DNA from: Streptomyces sp. NBC_01244
GTDB lineage: Bacteria; Actinomycetota; Actinomycetes; Streptomycetales; Streptomycetaceae
DNA: 64,000 bases
Assembly (NCBI RefSeq): GCF_035987325.1
Contig: NZ_CP108488.1
Span: forward strand, 5,766,001 to 5,830,000
Direction: 5' to 3'
Shown: positions 50,195-57,815 of the stretch, in pieces
How positions within the stretch are numbered: position 1 is the first letter of the stretch
Layout of the letters: each line of letters opens with the position of its first letter
Program-made: the position numbers and the translations under genes
The notes under the pieces: generated by a model
Told to the model about the DNA's origin: nothing
The model's database searches: none
What the model saw: the letters and a program-made list of their open reading frames with translations, nothing else

Positions 50195-50217
50195 TTGTCA
50201 GTGGTCGGGTGCATCGT
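50195..50217 (+). promoter_or_regulatory. RecA-NDp/PafBC-type DNA-damage promoter of the moxR operon
   Basis: TTGTCAGTG (50195-50203), N8, CATCGT (50212-50217). It matches the motif except C for T at the first -10 base. With the SWIM promoter it makes a perfect CCACTGACAA / TTGTCAGTGG inverted repeat (arms at 50148 and 50195, 37 bp apart). Confidence 0.65.
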
Positions 50218-50261
50218 GGTTCCAGCAGTCGGAAGCGGCTGCGCAGCATTGGAGGGGGACC

Positions 50262-51368
50262 ATGGCCACGACCGGGAACGAGACCACCGCAGAGGCGCTG
50301 CGACCGCACGCCGAAGACGCCTTCGCGCACGAACTGAAAGCCCTGGCGGCCGCCGACGACCGGCCCCGCCCGGCCCGCTGGAAACTCTCCCCGTGGGCCG
50401 TGGCCACGTACCTGCAGGGCGGCACGCTCGAAGACGGCACCGTCATCACACCCAAGTACGTCGGCCCGCGACGGATCGTCGAAGTCGCCGTCACCACCCT
50501 CGCCACCGACCGCGCGCTGCTGCTCCTCGGCGTGCCCGGCACCGCCAAGACCTGGGTGTCCGAACACCTCGCCGCCGCCGTCAGCGGAGACTCCACCCTC
50601 CTCGTCCAGGGCACCGCCGGCACCCCGGAGGAGGCCATCCGCTACGGCTGGAACTACGCCCGCCTCCTCGCCCACGGCCCGAGCCGCGAAGCGCTCGTAC
50701 CGAGCCCGGTCATGCGGGCCATGGCCGAGGGCATGACCGCCCGCGTCGAGGAACTCACCCGGATCCCCGCCGACGTCCAGGACAGCCTCATCACCGTCCT
50801 GTCCGAGAAGACGCTCCCGATACCGGAGCTCGGCCAGGAAGTGCAGGCCGTGCGCGGCTTCAACCTCATCGCCACCGCGAACGACCGCGACCGCGGGGTC
50901 AACGAGCTCTCCAGCGCGCTGCGCAGGCGCTTCAACACCGTCGTCCTGCCGCTGCCCGCCACCGCCGACGCCGAGGTCGACATCGTCGCCCGCCGCGTCG
51001 ACCAGATGGGCCGCGCCCTCGACCTGCCCGCCGCCCCGGAGGGCCTGGAGGAGATCCGCCGCGTCGTCACCGTCTTCCGCGAGCTGCGCGGCGGAGTCAC
51101 CGACGACGGGCGTACGAAGATCAAGTCGCCCAGCGGCACCCTGTCCACCGCCGAGGCCATCTCCGTGGTCACGGGCGGCCTCGCCCTGGCCGCCCACTTC
51201 GGGGACGGCGTCCTGCGCCCCTCCGACGTGGCCGCGGGGATCCTCGGGGCCGTCGTCCGGGACCCGGCCGCCGACCAGGTGGTCTGGCAGGAGTACCTGG
51301 AAGCCGTGGTCCGCGAGCGCGACGGCTGGAAGGACTTCTACCGGGCCTGCCGGGAGGTGACGGCATGA
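50262..51368 (+). CDS. MoxR-type AAA+ ATPase
   Basis: 368 residues. Walker A is GVPGTAKT (90-97). The Walker B equivalent reads ARVEELTRIP (E163-E164), with Glu where most MoxR proteins have Asp-Glu. Sensor 1 is LIATANDRDRG and an Arg-finger region is SSALRRRFN. MoxR ATPases act as chaperones with VWA proteins, for example in metal-centre insertion or complex assembly. GGAGGGGG precedes the ATG. The stop overlaps the next gene's ATG (ATGA), so moxR and DUF5682 are translationally coupled. The resemblance to E. coli YehL and its neighbours is from memory. Confidence 0.92.
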   Translation: MATTGNETTAEALRPHAEDAFAHELKALAAADDRPRPARWKLSPWAVATYLQGGTLEDGTVITPKYVGPRRIVEVAVTTLATDRALLLLGVPGTAKTWVSEHLAAAVSGDSTLLVQGTAGTPEEAIRYGWNYARLLAHGPSREALVPSPVMRAMAEGMTARVEELTRIPADVQDSLITVLSEKTLPIPELGQEVQAVRGFNLIATANDRDRGVNELSSALRRRFNTVVLPLPATADAEVDIVARRVDQMGRALDLPAAPEGLEEIRRVVTVFRELRGGVTDDGRTKIKSPSGTLSTAEAISVVTGGLALAAHFGDGVLRPSDVAAGILGAVVRDPAADQVVWQEYLEAVVRERDGWKDFYRACREVTA

Positions 51369-53701
51369 GCCCCGGGACGACGGTCCCGAACACCCACGGC
51401 ACGGTCGCCGCGGGCCCGCTGCTGCTCGGCGTACGGCACCACGGGCCCGGCTCGGCCCGCGCGGTGCGCGCCGCCCTGGACGCGGCGCGGCCGGCGGCGG
51501 TGCTGATCGAGGGACCGCCGGAGGGAGACGCCCTGCTCCCGCTCGCCGCGGACCCGGGGATGCGCCCGCCCGTCGCCCTGCTCGCCCACGCGGCCGACGA
51601 CCCGGGGCGGGCCGCGTTCTGGCCCCTGGCCGGCTTCTCCCCGGAATGGGCCGCCATCCGGTGGGCGCAGGAGCGGGACGTGCCGGTGCGGTTCATCGAC
51701 CTCCCGGCCGCGCACTCGCTGGCCGTGCCGGAGGCCCCGGAGCAGGACCCGGAGGGGGCGGGGGACGCGGCGGACGGAGCGGCGCACGGATCCGTACGGC
51801 TGGACCCGCTGGCCGTGCTGGCGGAGACCGCCGGGTACGAGGACCCCGAGCGGTGGTGGGAGGACGTGGTCGAGCACCGTGGCGGGACGGGACCGGCCAC
51901 CGACCCGCTCGGCGTGTTCGAGGCGCTCGGAGAGGCCATGGGCGCCCTGCGCGAGGAGTACGGGGCGGGCGGCCACCACCGGGACCTGGTGCGCGAGGCG
52001 TACATGCGGCAGCGGATGCGGGCCGCGCGCCGGGAGTTCGGCGACGCCTACGCCGTCGTCTGCGGGGCCTGGCACGTCCCGGCCCTGCGGACGAAGACCA
52101 CCGCGGCCGCGGACAAGGCGCTCCTCGCCGGCCTGCCCAAGGTCAAGGTGGAGACCACCTGGGTGCCCTGGACCCACCGGCGCCTCGCCCGGGCCGGAGG
52201 GTACGGCGCGGGCATCACCTCGCCCGGCTGGTACGCACACCTCTTCGCGGCCCGGGACCGGCCCGTCGAACGCTGGCTGACCAAGGTCGCGGGCCTGCTC
52301 CGCGAGGAGGACCGGCAGGTCTCCCCGGCCCACGTCATCGAAGCCGTCCGGCTCGCCGACACCCTGGCCGCGATGCGGGGCCGGCCGGTGCCGGGGCTGA
52401 CGGAGACCCTGGAAGCGGTCCGGGCGGTGATGTGTGACGGCTCCGACATACCGCTCGCCCTGATCGAGGACCGGCTCGTCGTCGGAGACGTGCTCGGCGA
52501 AGTCCCCGACGCGGCGCCCGTCGTACCGCTCCAGCGCGACCTCACCCGCCGGCAGCGCTCGCTGCGGCTCAAGCCCGAGGCGCAGGACCGGGAACTGGAA
52601 CTCGACCTGCGCAAGGACACCGACGCGGCCAAGTCCCTGCTGCTGCACCGGCTGCGGCTGCTCGGCATCGACTGGGGCGTCCCGACGGCCTCCCGGGGGA
52701 GCACGGGCACCTTCCGCGAGACCTGGCGGCTGCGCTGGGAGCCGGAGCTCGCGGTGCGGGTGGCCGAAGCCGGCATCTGGGGGACCACCGTCCTCGGGGC
52801 GGCCACCGCCAGGGCCGAGGCCGACGCGGCGGGCGCCGGGGACCTGGGCGAGGTCACCGCCCTGGCGGAGCGGTGCCTGCTGGCCGGGCTCTCCGGGGCC
52901 CTGCCCGCCGTACTGCGGGCCCTCGCCGACCGGGCCGCGCTGGACACCGATGTGGCGGGCCTGGCCAAGGCGCTGCCCGCGCTGGCCCGTTCGCTGCGGT
53001 ACGGGGACGTACGAGGCACGGACGCGGCGGCCCTGGGGACGGTGGCGGCCGGGCTCGCGGAGCGGATATGCGTGGCGCTGCCGCCCGCCTGCGCGGCCGG
53101 GCTGGACGCCGACGCGGCGGAGGAGCTGCGGGGGCACGTGGACGGCGTGCACGGTGCGGTCGGGCTGCTGGAGGCGCTGGACACGGACGGCCTGCGGGAG
53201 CGCTGGGCGGCGGTGCTGCGGACGCTGGCCGGGCGCGACACCGTCCCCGGGCTGATACGCGGGCGGGCGGCGCGGCTGCTGCTCGACGACGGGCGGCTGG
53301 CGCCCGAGGAGACCGCCCGGCTGATGGGGCTCTCGCTGTCCCCGGCGTGCGCGCCGGCCGACGCGGCGGGCTGGATCGAGGGGTTCGCGGGCGGGGGCTC
53401 GGGCGGCGGCACGCTGCTGGTGCACGACGAGCGGCTGCTGGCGCTCATCGACGGCTGGCTGGCGTCGGTGCCGGAGCGGGCGTTCATCGACGTGCTGCCG
53501 CTCCTGCGGAGGACCTTCGGTGGGTACGAGGCGGGGGTTCGGCGGAGCCTGGGGGAGCTGGTGCGGCGGGGGCCGGGTGGGGGCCCGGCCGGGGTGGGGG
53601 CCGGGGGCGCGCCGGACGGCTTCGGTGCGGAGCTGGATCCGGTCCGGGCGGATGCGGTGGTGGACCTGGTCCAGCTGCTGCTGGCGGGGGCGCGGGGGTG
53701 A
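51365..53701 (+). CDS. DUF5682-type protein of the MoxR/VWA locus
   Basis: 778 residues. The N-terminal domain begins LLLGVRHHGPGSARAVRAAL and VLIEGPPEGDALLPL and contains AYAVVCGAWHVPAL, a pattern reminiscent of TraB/PrgY-like or erythromycin-esterase-like folds with conserved His. The middle and C-terminal parts are helical, Ala/Leu/Arg-rich and of unknown fold. No membrane helix or signal peptide is present. The ATG at 51365 overlaps the moxR stop. E. coli YehM is the likely relative. Function is unknown; the fixed association with MoxR and VWA suggests a client or core of the complex. Confidence 0.82.
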   Translation: MSPGTTVPNTHGTVAAGPLLLGVRHHGPGSARAVRAALDAARPAAVLIEGPPEGDALLPLAADPGMRPPVALLAHAADDPGRAAFWPLAGFSPEWAAIRWAQERDVPVRFIDLPAAHSLAVPEAPEQDPEGAGDAADGAAHGSVRLDPLAVLAETAGYEDPERWWEDVVEHRGGTGPATDPLGVFEALGEAMGALREEYGAGGHHRDLVREAYMRQRMRAARREFGDAYAVVCGAWHVPALRTKTTAAADKALLAGLPKVKVETTWVPWTHRRLARAGGYGAGITSPGWYAHLFAARDRPVERWLTKVAGLLREEDRQVSPAHVIEAVRLADTLAAMRGRPVPGLTETLEAVRAVMCDGSDIPLALIEDRLVVGDVLGEVPDAAPVVPLQRDLTRRQRSLRLKPEAQDRELELDLRKDTDAAKSLLLHRLRLLGIDWGVPTASRGSTGTFRETWRLRWEPELAVRVAEAGIWGTTVLGAATARAEADAAGAGDLGEVTALAERCLLAGLSGALPAVLRALADRAALDTDVAGLAKALPALARSLRYGDVRGTDAAALGTVAAGLAERICVALPPACAAGLDADAAEELRGHVDGVHGAVGLLEALDTDGLRERWAAVLRTLAGRDTVPGLIRGRAARLLLDDGRLAPEETARLMGLSLSPACAPADAAGWIEGFAGGGSGGGTLLVHDERLLALIDGWLASVPERAFIDVLPLLRRTFGGYEAGVRRSLGELVRRGPGGGPAGVGAGGAPDGFGAELDPVRADAVVDLVQLLLAGARG

Positions 53702-53738
53702 GGGGCCCTGGCGGGGCGGCCGCGGTGGGCCGCTGCGC

Positions 53739-54016
53739 GGGGCGGAGTCCCCTACCCGCCCTCGCCCGTTCCCCGGGGCTGCGCCCCGGACCCTTCGCCG
53801 GGTGCGGCGCCGTTTCCGGGGGCCAGCCCCCGGACCCCCGCTCCTCAAACGCCGGAGGGGCTGGATTTTCGCGGGCGTCAGCCTGCACGTGCACGCAGGA
53901 GGTGGGTCCATTCAGCCTCGCCGGCGTTTGAGGCGCGGGGTCTGGGGCGGAGCCCCAGGAGGGGTCCGGGCGCAGCCCGGGGAACGGGCGAAGGGCGGGT
54001 AGGGGACTCCGCCCCG
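53739..54016. repeat. Dispersed palindromic element, copy B (about 278 bp, MITE-like)
   Basis: Long imperfect inverted arms of about 56 bp (53739-53793 and 53963-54016; both carry GGGGCGGAGTCCCCTACCCG when read from their own end) differ by only a few indels. They flank an inner repeat with CTCAAACGCCGGAGGGGCTG (53843) and CAGCCTCGCCGGCGTTTGAG (53913). It fills most of the 394-bp gap between DUF5682 and VWA genes and shares its inner part with copy A. No transposase gene is present. Confidence 0.85.
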
Positions 54017-54095
54017 TGCGGCGGTATCGGTCGGGGGATGCCCCGCACCGGCCAGCACAGGTTGATGGGTGTGGCGAGAGTGAGGGGTGGGACCG

Positions 54096-55265
54096 ATGGA
54101 GATGGCTGGTGCGGAAGTGAGTGGCGGCGGCGCCGAGCGGTTGCGGCGGTGGCGGATGGTGTTGGGCGGGGGAGAGGGGGAGGGGACCGGGTGTGCGCTG
54201 AGCGGGGCGGACGCCGGGATGGATGCCGCGCTCGGGGCGCTGTACGGGGGAGACGGCGGCGGAGGGCGCAAGCGGGCGGGGGAGAGGTCGGCCGGGCTCG
54301 GCGGCTCCGCACCGAACGTGGCGCGCTGGCTCGGGGACATCCGGACGTACTTCCCCACCTCCGTGGTGCAGGTCATGCAGCGGGACGCGATCCAGCGGCT
54401 CGGGCTGTCCGCCCTGCTGCTGGAGCCCGAGATGCTGGAGGCGGTGGAGCCGGACGTACACCTCGTCGGCACCCTGCTCTCCCTCAACAAGGCCATGCCC
54501 GAGACCACCCGGGAGACCGCCCGCGCCGTCGTCCGCAAGGTGGTCGAGGCGTTGGAGAAGCGGCTCGCGAGCCGGACGCGGGCCACGCTGACGGGCGCGC
54601 TCGACCGGTCCGCGCGGATCAGCCGGCCGCGGCACGCGGACATCGACTGGGACCGGACCATCCGGGCGAACCTGACGAACTATCTCCCCGAATACCGGAC
54701 CGTCGTCCCCGAGCGGCTGATCGGATACGGGCGCGCCTCGAGGGCGGTGAAGAAGGAGGTCGTGCTGTGCATCGACCAGTCCGGTTCGATGGCGGCCTCC
54801 GTCGTCTACGCCTCCGTCTTCGGGGCGGTGCTGGCCTCGATGCGTTCGATCGCGACACGGCTGGTCGTCTTCGACACCGCGGTGGTCGACCTGACGGATC
54901 AGCTCGACGATCCCGTCGACGTGCTCTTCGGCACCCAGCTCGGCGGCGGCACCGACATCAACCGCGCGCTCGCCTACTGCCAGTCGAAGATCACCCGTCC
55001 CGCCGACACCGTCGTCGTCCTCATCAGTGACCTCTACGAGGGCGGCATACGCGATGAGATGCTGAAACGGGTCGCGGCGATGAAGGCGGCGGGGGTGGAG
55101 TTCGTGACGCTGCTCGCGCTGTCCGACGAGGGAGCTCCCGCCTACGACCGGGCCCACGCCGCCGCCCTCGCCGCGCTCGGCGCCCCGGCCTTCGCCTGCA
55201 CTCCGGACCTGTTTCCGGAGGTGATGGCCGCGGCGCTGGAGAAGCGTCCCCTGCCCGTTCCGTGA
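54096..55265 (+). CDS. VWA (von Willebrand A) domain protein, MoxR partner
   Basis: 389 residues. The N-terminal half is helical (LGDIRTYFPTSVVQVMQRDA, then PDVHLVGTLLSLNKAMPETT). The C-terminal VWA domain, from about 220, has an intact MIDAS: D227-Q-S229-G-S231 in CIDQSGSM, Thr in GGGTDINRAL and Asp in LISDLYEGG. It should therefore bind a divalent cation and ligand. MoxR-VWA pairs commonly act together; E. coli YehP is the likely relative (from memory). The ATG at 54096 follows GAGGGG; GTG 54087 and ATG 54102 are alternatives. The 394-bp gap from DUF5682 contains the palindromic element. Confidence 0.9.
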   Translation: MEMAGAEVSGGGAERLRRWRMVLGGGEGEGTGCALSGADAGMDAALGALYGGDGGGGRKRAGERSAGLGGSAPNVARWLGDIRTYFPTSVVQVMQRDAIQRLGLSALLLEPEMLEAVEPDVHLVGTLLSLNKAMPETTRETARAVVRKVVEALEKRLASRTRATLTGALDRSARISRPRHADIDWDRTIRANLTNYLPEYRTVVPERLIGYGRASRAVKKEVVLCIDQSGSMAASVVYASVFGAVLASMRSIATRLVVFDTAVVDLTDQLDDPVDVLFGTQLGGGTDINRALAYCQSKITRPADTVVVLISDLYEGGIRDEMLKRVAAMKAAGVEFVTLLALSDEGAPAYDRAHAAALAALGAPAFACTPDLFPEVMAAALEKRPLPVP

Positions 55266-55385
55266 CCGGCCGGGCACCACCGCGGTCGGCCGCCGCACCG
55301 CCCGCGCGGGGGCCCGTAGGGGAGTCCTCGCGGCGGTCGGCCATCGGCAGATCGCACGAAGATGCAGTTCAACCGTGAGGCGATC

Positions 55386-55400
55386 TGTGACAGGTATCAC
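55386..55400. promoter_or_regulatory. CRP-like palindrome upstream of sucC
   Basis: TGTGA-CAGGTA-TCAC carries a GTGA-N6-TCAC inverted repeat, the layout of CRP-family sites, about 200 bp upstream of sucC. Confidence 0.4.
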
Positions 55401-55424
55401 CGCTCAGGTGTGATCTGCGATTTA

Positions 55425-55438
55425 GGGACCTACGTCCC
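55425..55438. promoter_or_regulatory. DevR/DosR-like inverted repeat upstream of sucC
   Basis: GGGAC-CTAC-GTCCC matches the core GGGAC-N4-GTCCC of DevR/DosR boxes, though the flanks match poorly. It is 159 bp upstream of sucC. The rest of 55266-55596 shows no gene; GGATAAC at 55442 could be a -10 region. Confidence 0.35.
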
Positions 55439-55596
55439 ACGGGGATAACCTGCGGGACGGACATGCCGCGTCCACGGTCACCGTGTGCGCCTTCCTTGTG
55501 ACAGCGCCGTCACGTTGCCCTCCGCGGCACGCCCACGCAGATAGCAGACAACCGCGAATCACTGCGAATCTTTAAAAAGACAAGGGACGGACGCGC

Positions 55597-56775
55597 GTGG
55601 ACCTGTTCGAGTACCAGGCGAGGGACCTCTTCGCCAAGCACGGTGTACCGGTGCTGGCCGGTGAAGTCATCGACACGCCTGAGGCAGCCCGAGCGGCCAC
55701 CGAGCGCATGGGTGGCAAGTCGGTCGTCAAGGCGCAGGTGAAGGTCGGCGGCCGCGGCAAGGCCGGCGGCGTCAAGCTCGCCGCCACCCCGGACGAGGCC
55801 GTCGCCCGTGCGACGGACATCCTCGGGATGGACATCAAGGGCCACACGGTCCACAAGGTGATGATCGCCGAGACGGCTCCGGAGATCCTGGAGGAGTACT
55901 ACGTCTCGTACCTCCTCGACCGCACCAACCGCACCTTCCTGGCCATGGCCTCGGTCGCGGGCGGCATGGACATCGAGCAGGTCGCCGAGGAGACCCCGGA
56001 GAAGCTCGCCAAGGTCCCGGTGAACGCCAACGAGGGCGTGACCATCGAGAAGGCCCGCGAGATCGTCGCGCTGGCGCAGTTCCCGGCCGAGGTCGCCGAG
56101 AAGGTCGCCGAGGTCCTCGTGACCCTGTGGGCGACCTTCATCGCCGAGGACGCGCTCCTCGTCGAGGTCAACCCGCTCGCGAAGGTCGCCAACGGCGACG
56201 TCATCGCGCTCGACGGCAAGGTCTCGCTCGACGAGAACGCCGAGTTCCGCCAGCCGGGTCACGAGGAGTTCGTGGACCACGCTGCCGCGAACCCGCTCGA
56301 GGCCGCCGCCAAGGCGAAGAACCTCAACTACGTGAAGCTCGACGGCGAGGTCGGCATCATCGGCAACGGCGCGGGTCTCGTCATGAGCACCCTCGACGTC
56401 GTCGCCTACGCCGGCGAAAACCACGGCGGCGTCAAGCCCGCCAACTTCCTGGACATCGGCGGTGGCGCCTCCGCCGCCGTCATGGCCAACGGTCTCGAGA
56501 TCATCCTCGGCGACCCGGACGTCAAGTCCGTCTTCGTCAACGTCTTCGGTGGCATCACCGCGTGCGACGAGGTCGCCAACGGCATCGTCCAGGCGCTGCA
56601 GCTGCTCGAGGACAAGGGCGAGGCGGTCACCAAGCCGCTGGTCGTCCGCCTCGACGGCAACAACGCCGAGCTGGGTCGCAAGATCCTCTCGGACGCCAAC
56701 CACCCGCTGGTTCAGCGCGTGGACACCATGGACGGCGCGGCCGACAAGGCCGCCGAGCTCGCGGCTGCGAAGTAA
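55597..56775 (+). CDS. sucC: Succinyl-CoA synthetase (ADP-forming) beta subunit
   Basis: Beta subunit of the TCA-cycle enzyme that makes ATP or GTP from succinyl-CoA. 392 residues with an N-terminal ATP-grasp fold ([40 protein letters not shown]) and a C-terminal flavodoxin-like domain with the phosphate-loop region [10 protein letters not shown] and [16 protein letters not shown]. The GTG at 55597 has AAGGGACGG upstream. sucD follows after 21 bp, so the two form an operon. Confidence 0.97.
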   Translation: MDLFEYQARDLFAKHGVPVLAGEVIDTPEAARAATERMGGKSVVKAQVKVGGRGKAGGVKLAATPDEAVARATDILGMDIKGHTVHKVMIAETAPEILEEYYVSYLLDRTNRTFLAMASVAGGMDIEQVAEETPEKLAKVPVNANEGVTIEKAREIVALAQFPAEVAEKVAEVLVTLWATFIAEDALLVEVNPLAKVANGDVIALDGKVSLDENAEFRQPGHEEFVDHAAANPLEAAAKAKNLNYVKLDGEVGIIGNGAGLVMSTLDVVAYAGENHGGVKPANFLDIGGGASAAVMANGLEIILGDPDVKSVFVNVFGGITACDEVANGIVQALQLLEDKGEAVTKPLVVRLDGNNAELGRKILSDANHPLVQRVDTMDGAADKAAELAAAK

Positions 56776-56796
56776 GGGCAGAGGTCACAGACTCAC

Positions 56797-57687
56797 ATGG
56801 CTATCTTCCTCAACAAGGACAGCAAGGTCATCGTCCAGGGCATGACCGGTGCCACGGGCATGAAGCACACCAGGCTGATGCTGGCTGACGGCACCAACAT
56901 CGTCGGCGGCGTGAACCCGCGCAAGGCCGGCACCAGCGTCGACTTCGACGGCACCGAGGTCCCGGTCTTCGGCTCCGTCGCCGAGGCGATGGAGAAGACG
57001 GGCGCCAACGTCTCCGTCCTCTTCGTCCCGCCGGCGTTCGCCAAGTCCGCCGTGGTCGAGGCGATCGACGCCGAGATCCCGCTGGCCGTCGTCATCACCG
57101 AGGGCATCGCGGTGCACGACTCCGCCGCCTTCTGGTCGTACGCCTCCAGCAAGGGCAACAAGACGCGGATCATCGGCCCGAACTGCCCGGGTCTGATCAC
57201 CCCCGGCCAGTCCAACGCCGGCATCATCCCGGGCGACATCACCAAGCCCGGCCGCATCGGTCTCGTGTCCAAGTCGGGCACGCTGACCTACCAGATGATG
57301 TACGAGCTCCGTGACATCGGCTTCTCCTCGGCCGTCGGCATCGGTGGCGACCCGGTCATCGGCACCACGCACATCGACGCCCTCGAGGCGTTCGAGGCGG
57401 ACCCCGACACCGACCTGATCGTCATGATCGGCGAGATCGGCGGCGACGCCGAGGAGCGTGCGGCGGACTTCATCGCGAAGAACGTCACCAAGCCGGTCGT
57501 CGGCTACGTCGCGGGCTTCACCGCCCCCGAGGGCAAGACCATGGGTCACGCCGGTGCGATCGTCTCCGGTTCTTCGGGCACCGCACAGGCCAAGAAGGAA
57601 GCCCTGGAGGCCGCGGGCGTGAAGGTCGGCAAGACGCCGACCGAGACCGCGAAGCTGGCGCGCGAGATCCTGAACGCCGCGCAGTAA
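56797..57687 (+). CDS. sucD: Succinyl-CoA synthetase alpha subunit
   Basis: 296 residues. The N-terminal CoA-binding Rossmann domain ([31 protein letters not shown]) is complete. The C-terminal domain carries the phosphorylated active-site His251 in [10 protein letters not shown], with [13 protein letters not shown] and the glutamate region GEIGGDAEE also present. Length and motifs are canonical. It forms the enzyme with SucC, encoded 21 bp upstream. Confidence 0.97.
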   Translation: MAIFLNKDSKVIVQGMTGATGMKHTRLMLADGTNIVGGVNPRKAGTSVDFDGTEVPVFGSVAEAMEKTGANVSVLFVPPAFAKSAVVEAIDAEIPLAVVITEGIAVHDSAAFWSYASSKGNKTRIIGPNCPGLITPGQSNAGIIPGDITKPGRIGLVSKSGTLTYQMMYELRDIGFSSAVGIGGDPVIGTTHIDALEAFEADPDTDLIVMIGEIGGDAEERAADFIAKNVTKPVVGYVAGFTAPEGKTMGHAGAIVSGSSGTAQAKKEALEAAGVKVGKTPTETAKLAREILNAAQ

Positions 57688-57722
57688 GCAGCAAGCAGTA
57701 GGCAGTAAGCAGTAAGCGGCAG
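57681..57722 (+). repeat. 7-bp tandem repeat spanning the sucD stop codon
   Basis: Six heptamers of the GCAGTAA type (GCAGTAA, GCAGCAA, GCAGTAG, GCAGTAA, GCAGTAA, GCGGCAG) begin with the last sucD codons. They place several stop codons in successive frames. Confidence 0.8.
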
Positions 57723-57741
57723 CCTTCGGCTGTACGTGCGG

Positions 57742-57785
57742 ACGGGCGTGGCCCGCACCCTGTGAGGGGTGCGGGCCACGCCCGT
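57742..57785. terminator. Hairpin terminator after sucCD
   Basis: ACGGGCGTGGCCCGCACCC - TGTGAG - GGGTGCGGGCCACGCCCGT is a perfect 19-bp stem followed by TTTCC. It separates sucD from the convergent XRE-sigma-like gene and can act in both directions. Confidence 0.92.
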
Positions 57786-57815
57786 TTCCGTAGACGGAGA
57801 GCGCCGGACGTACGG

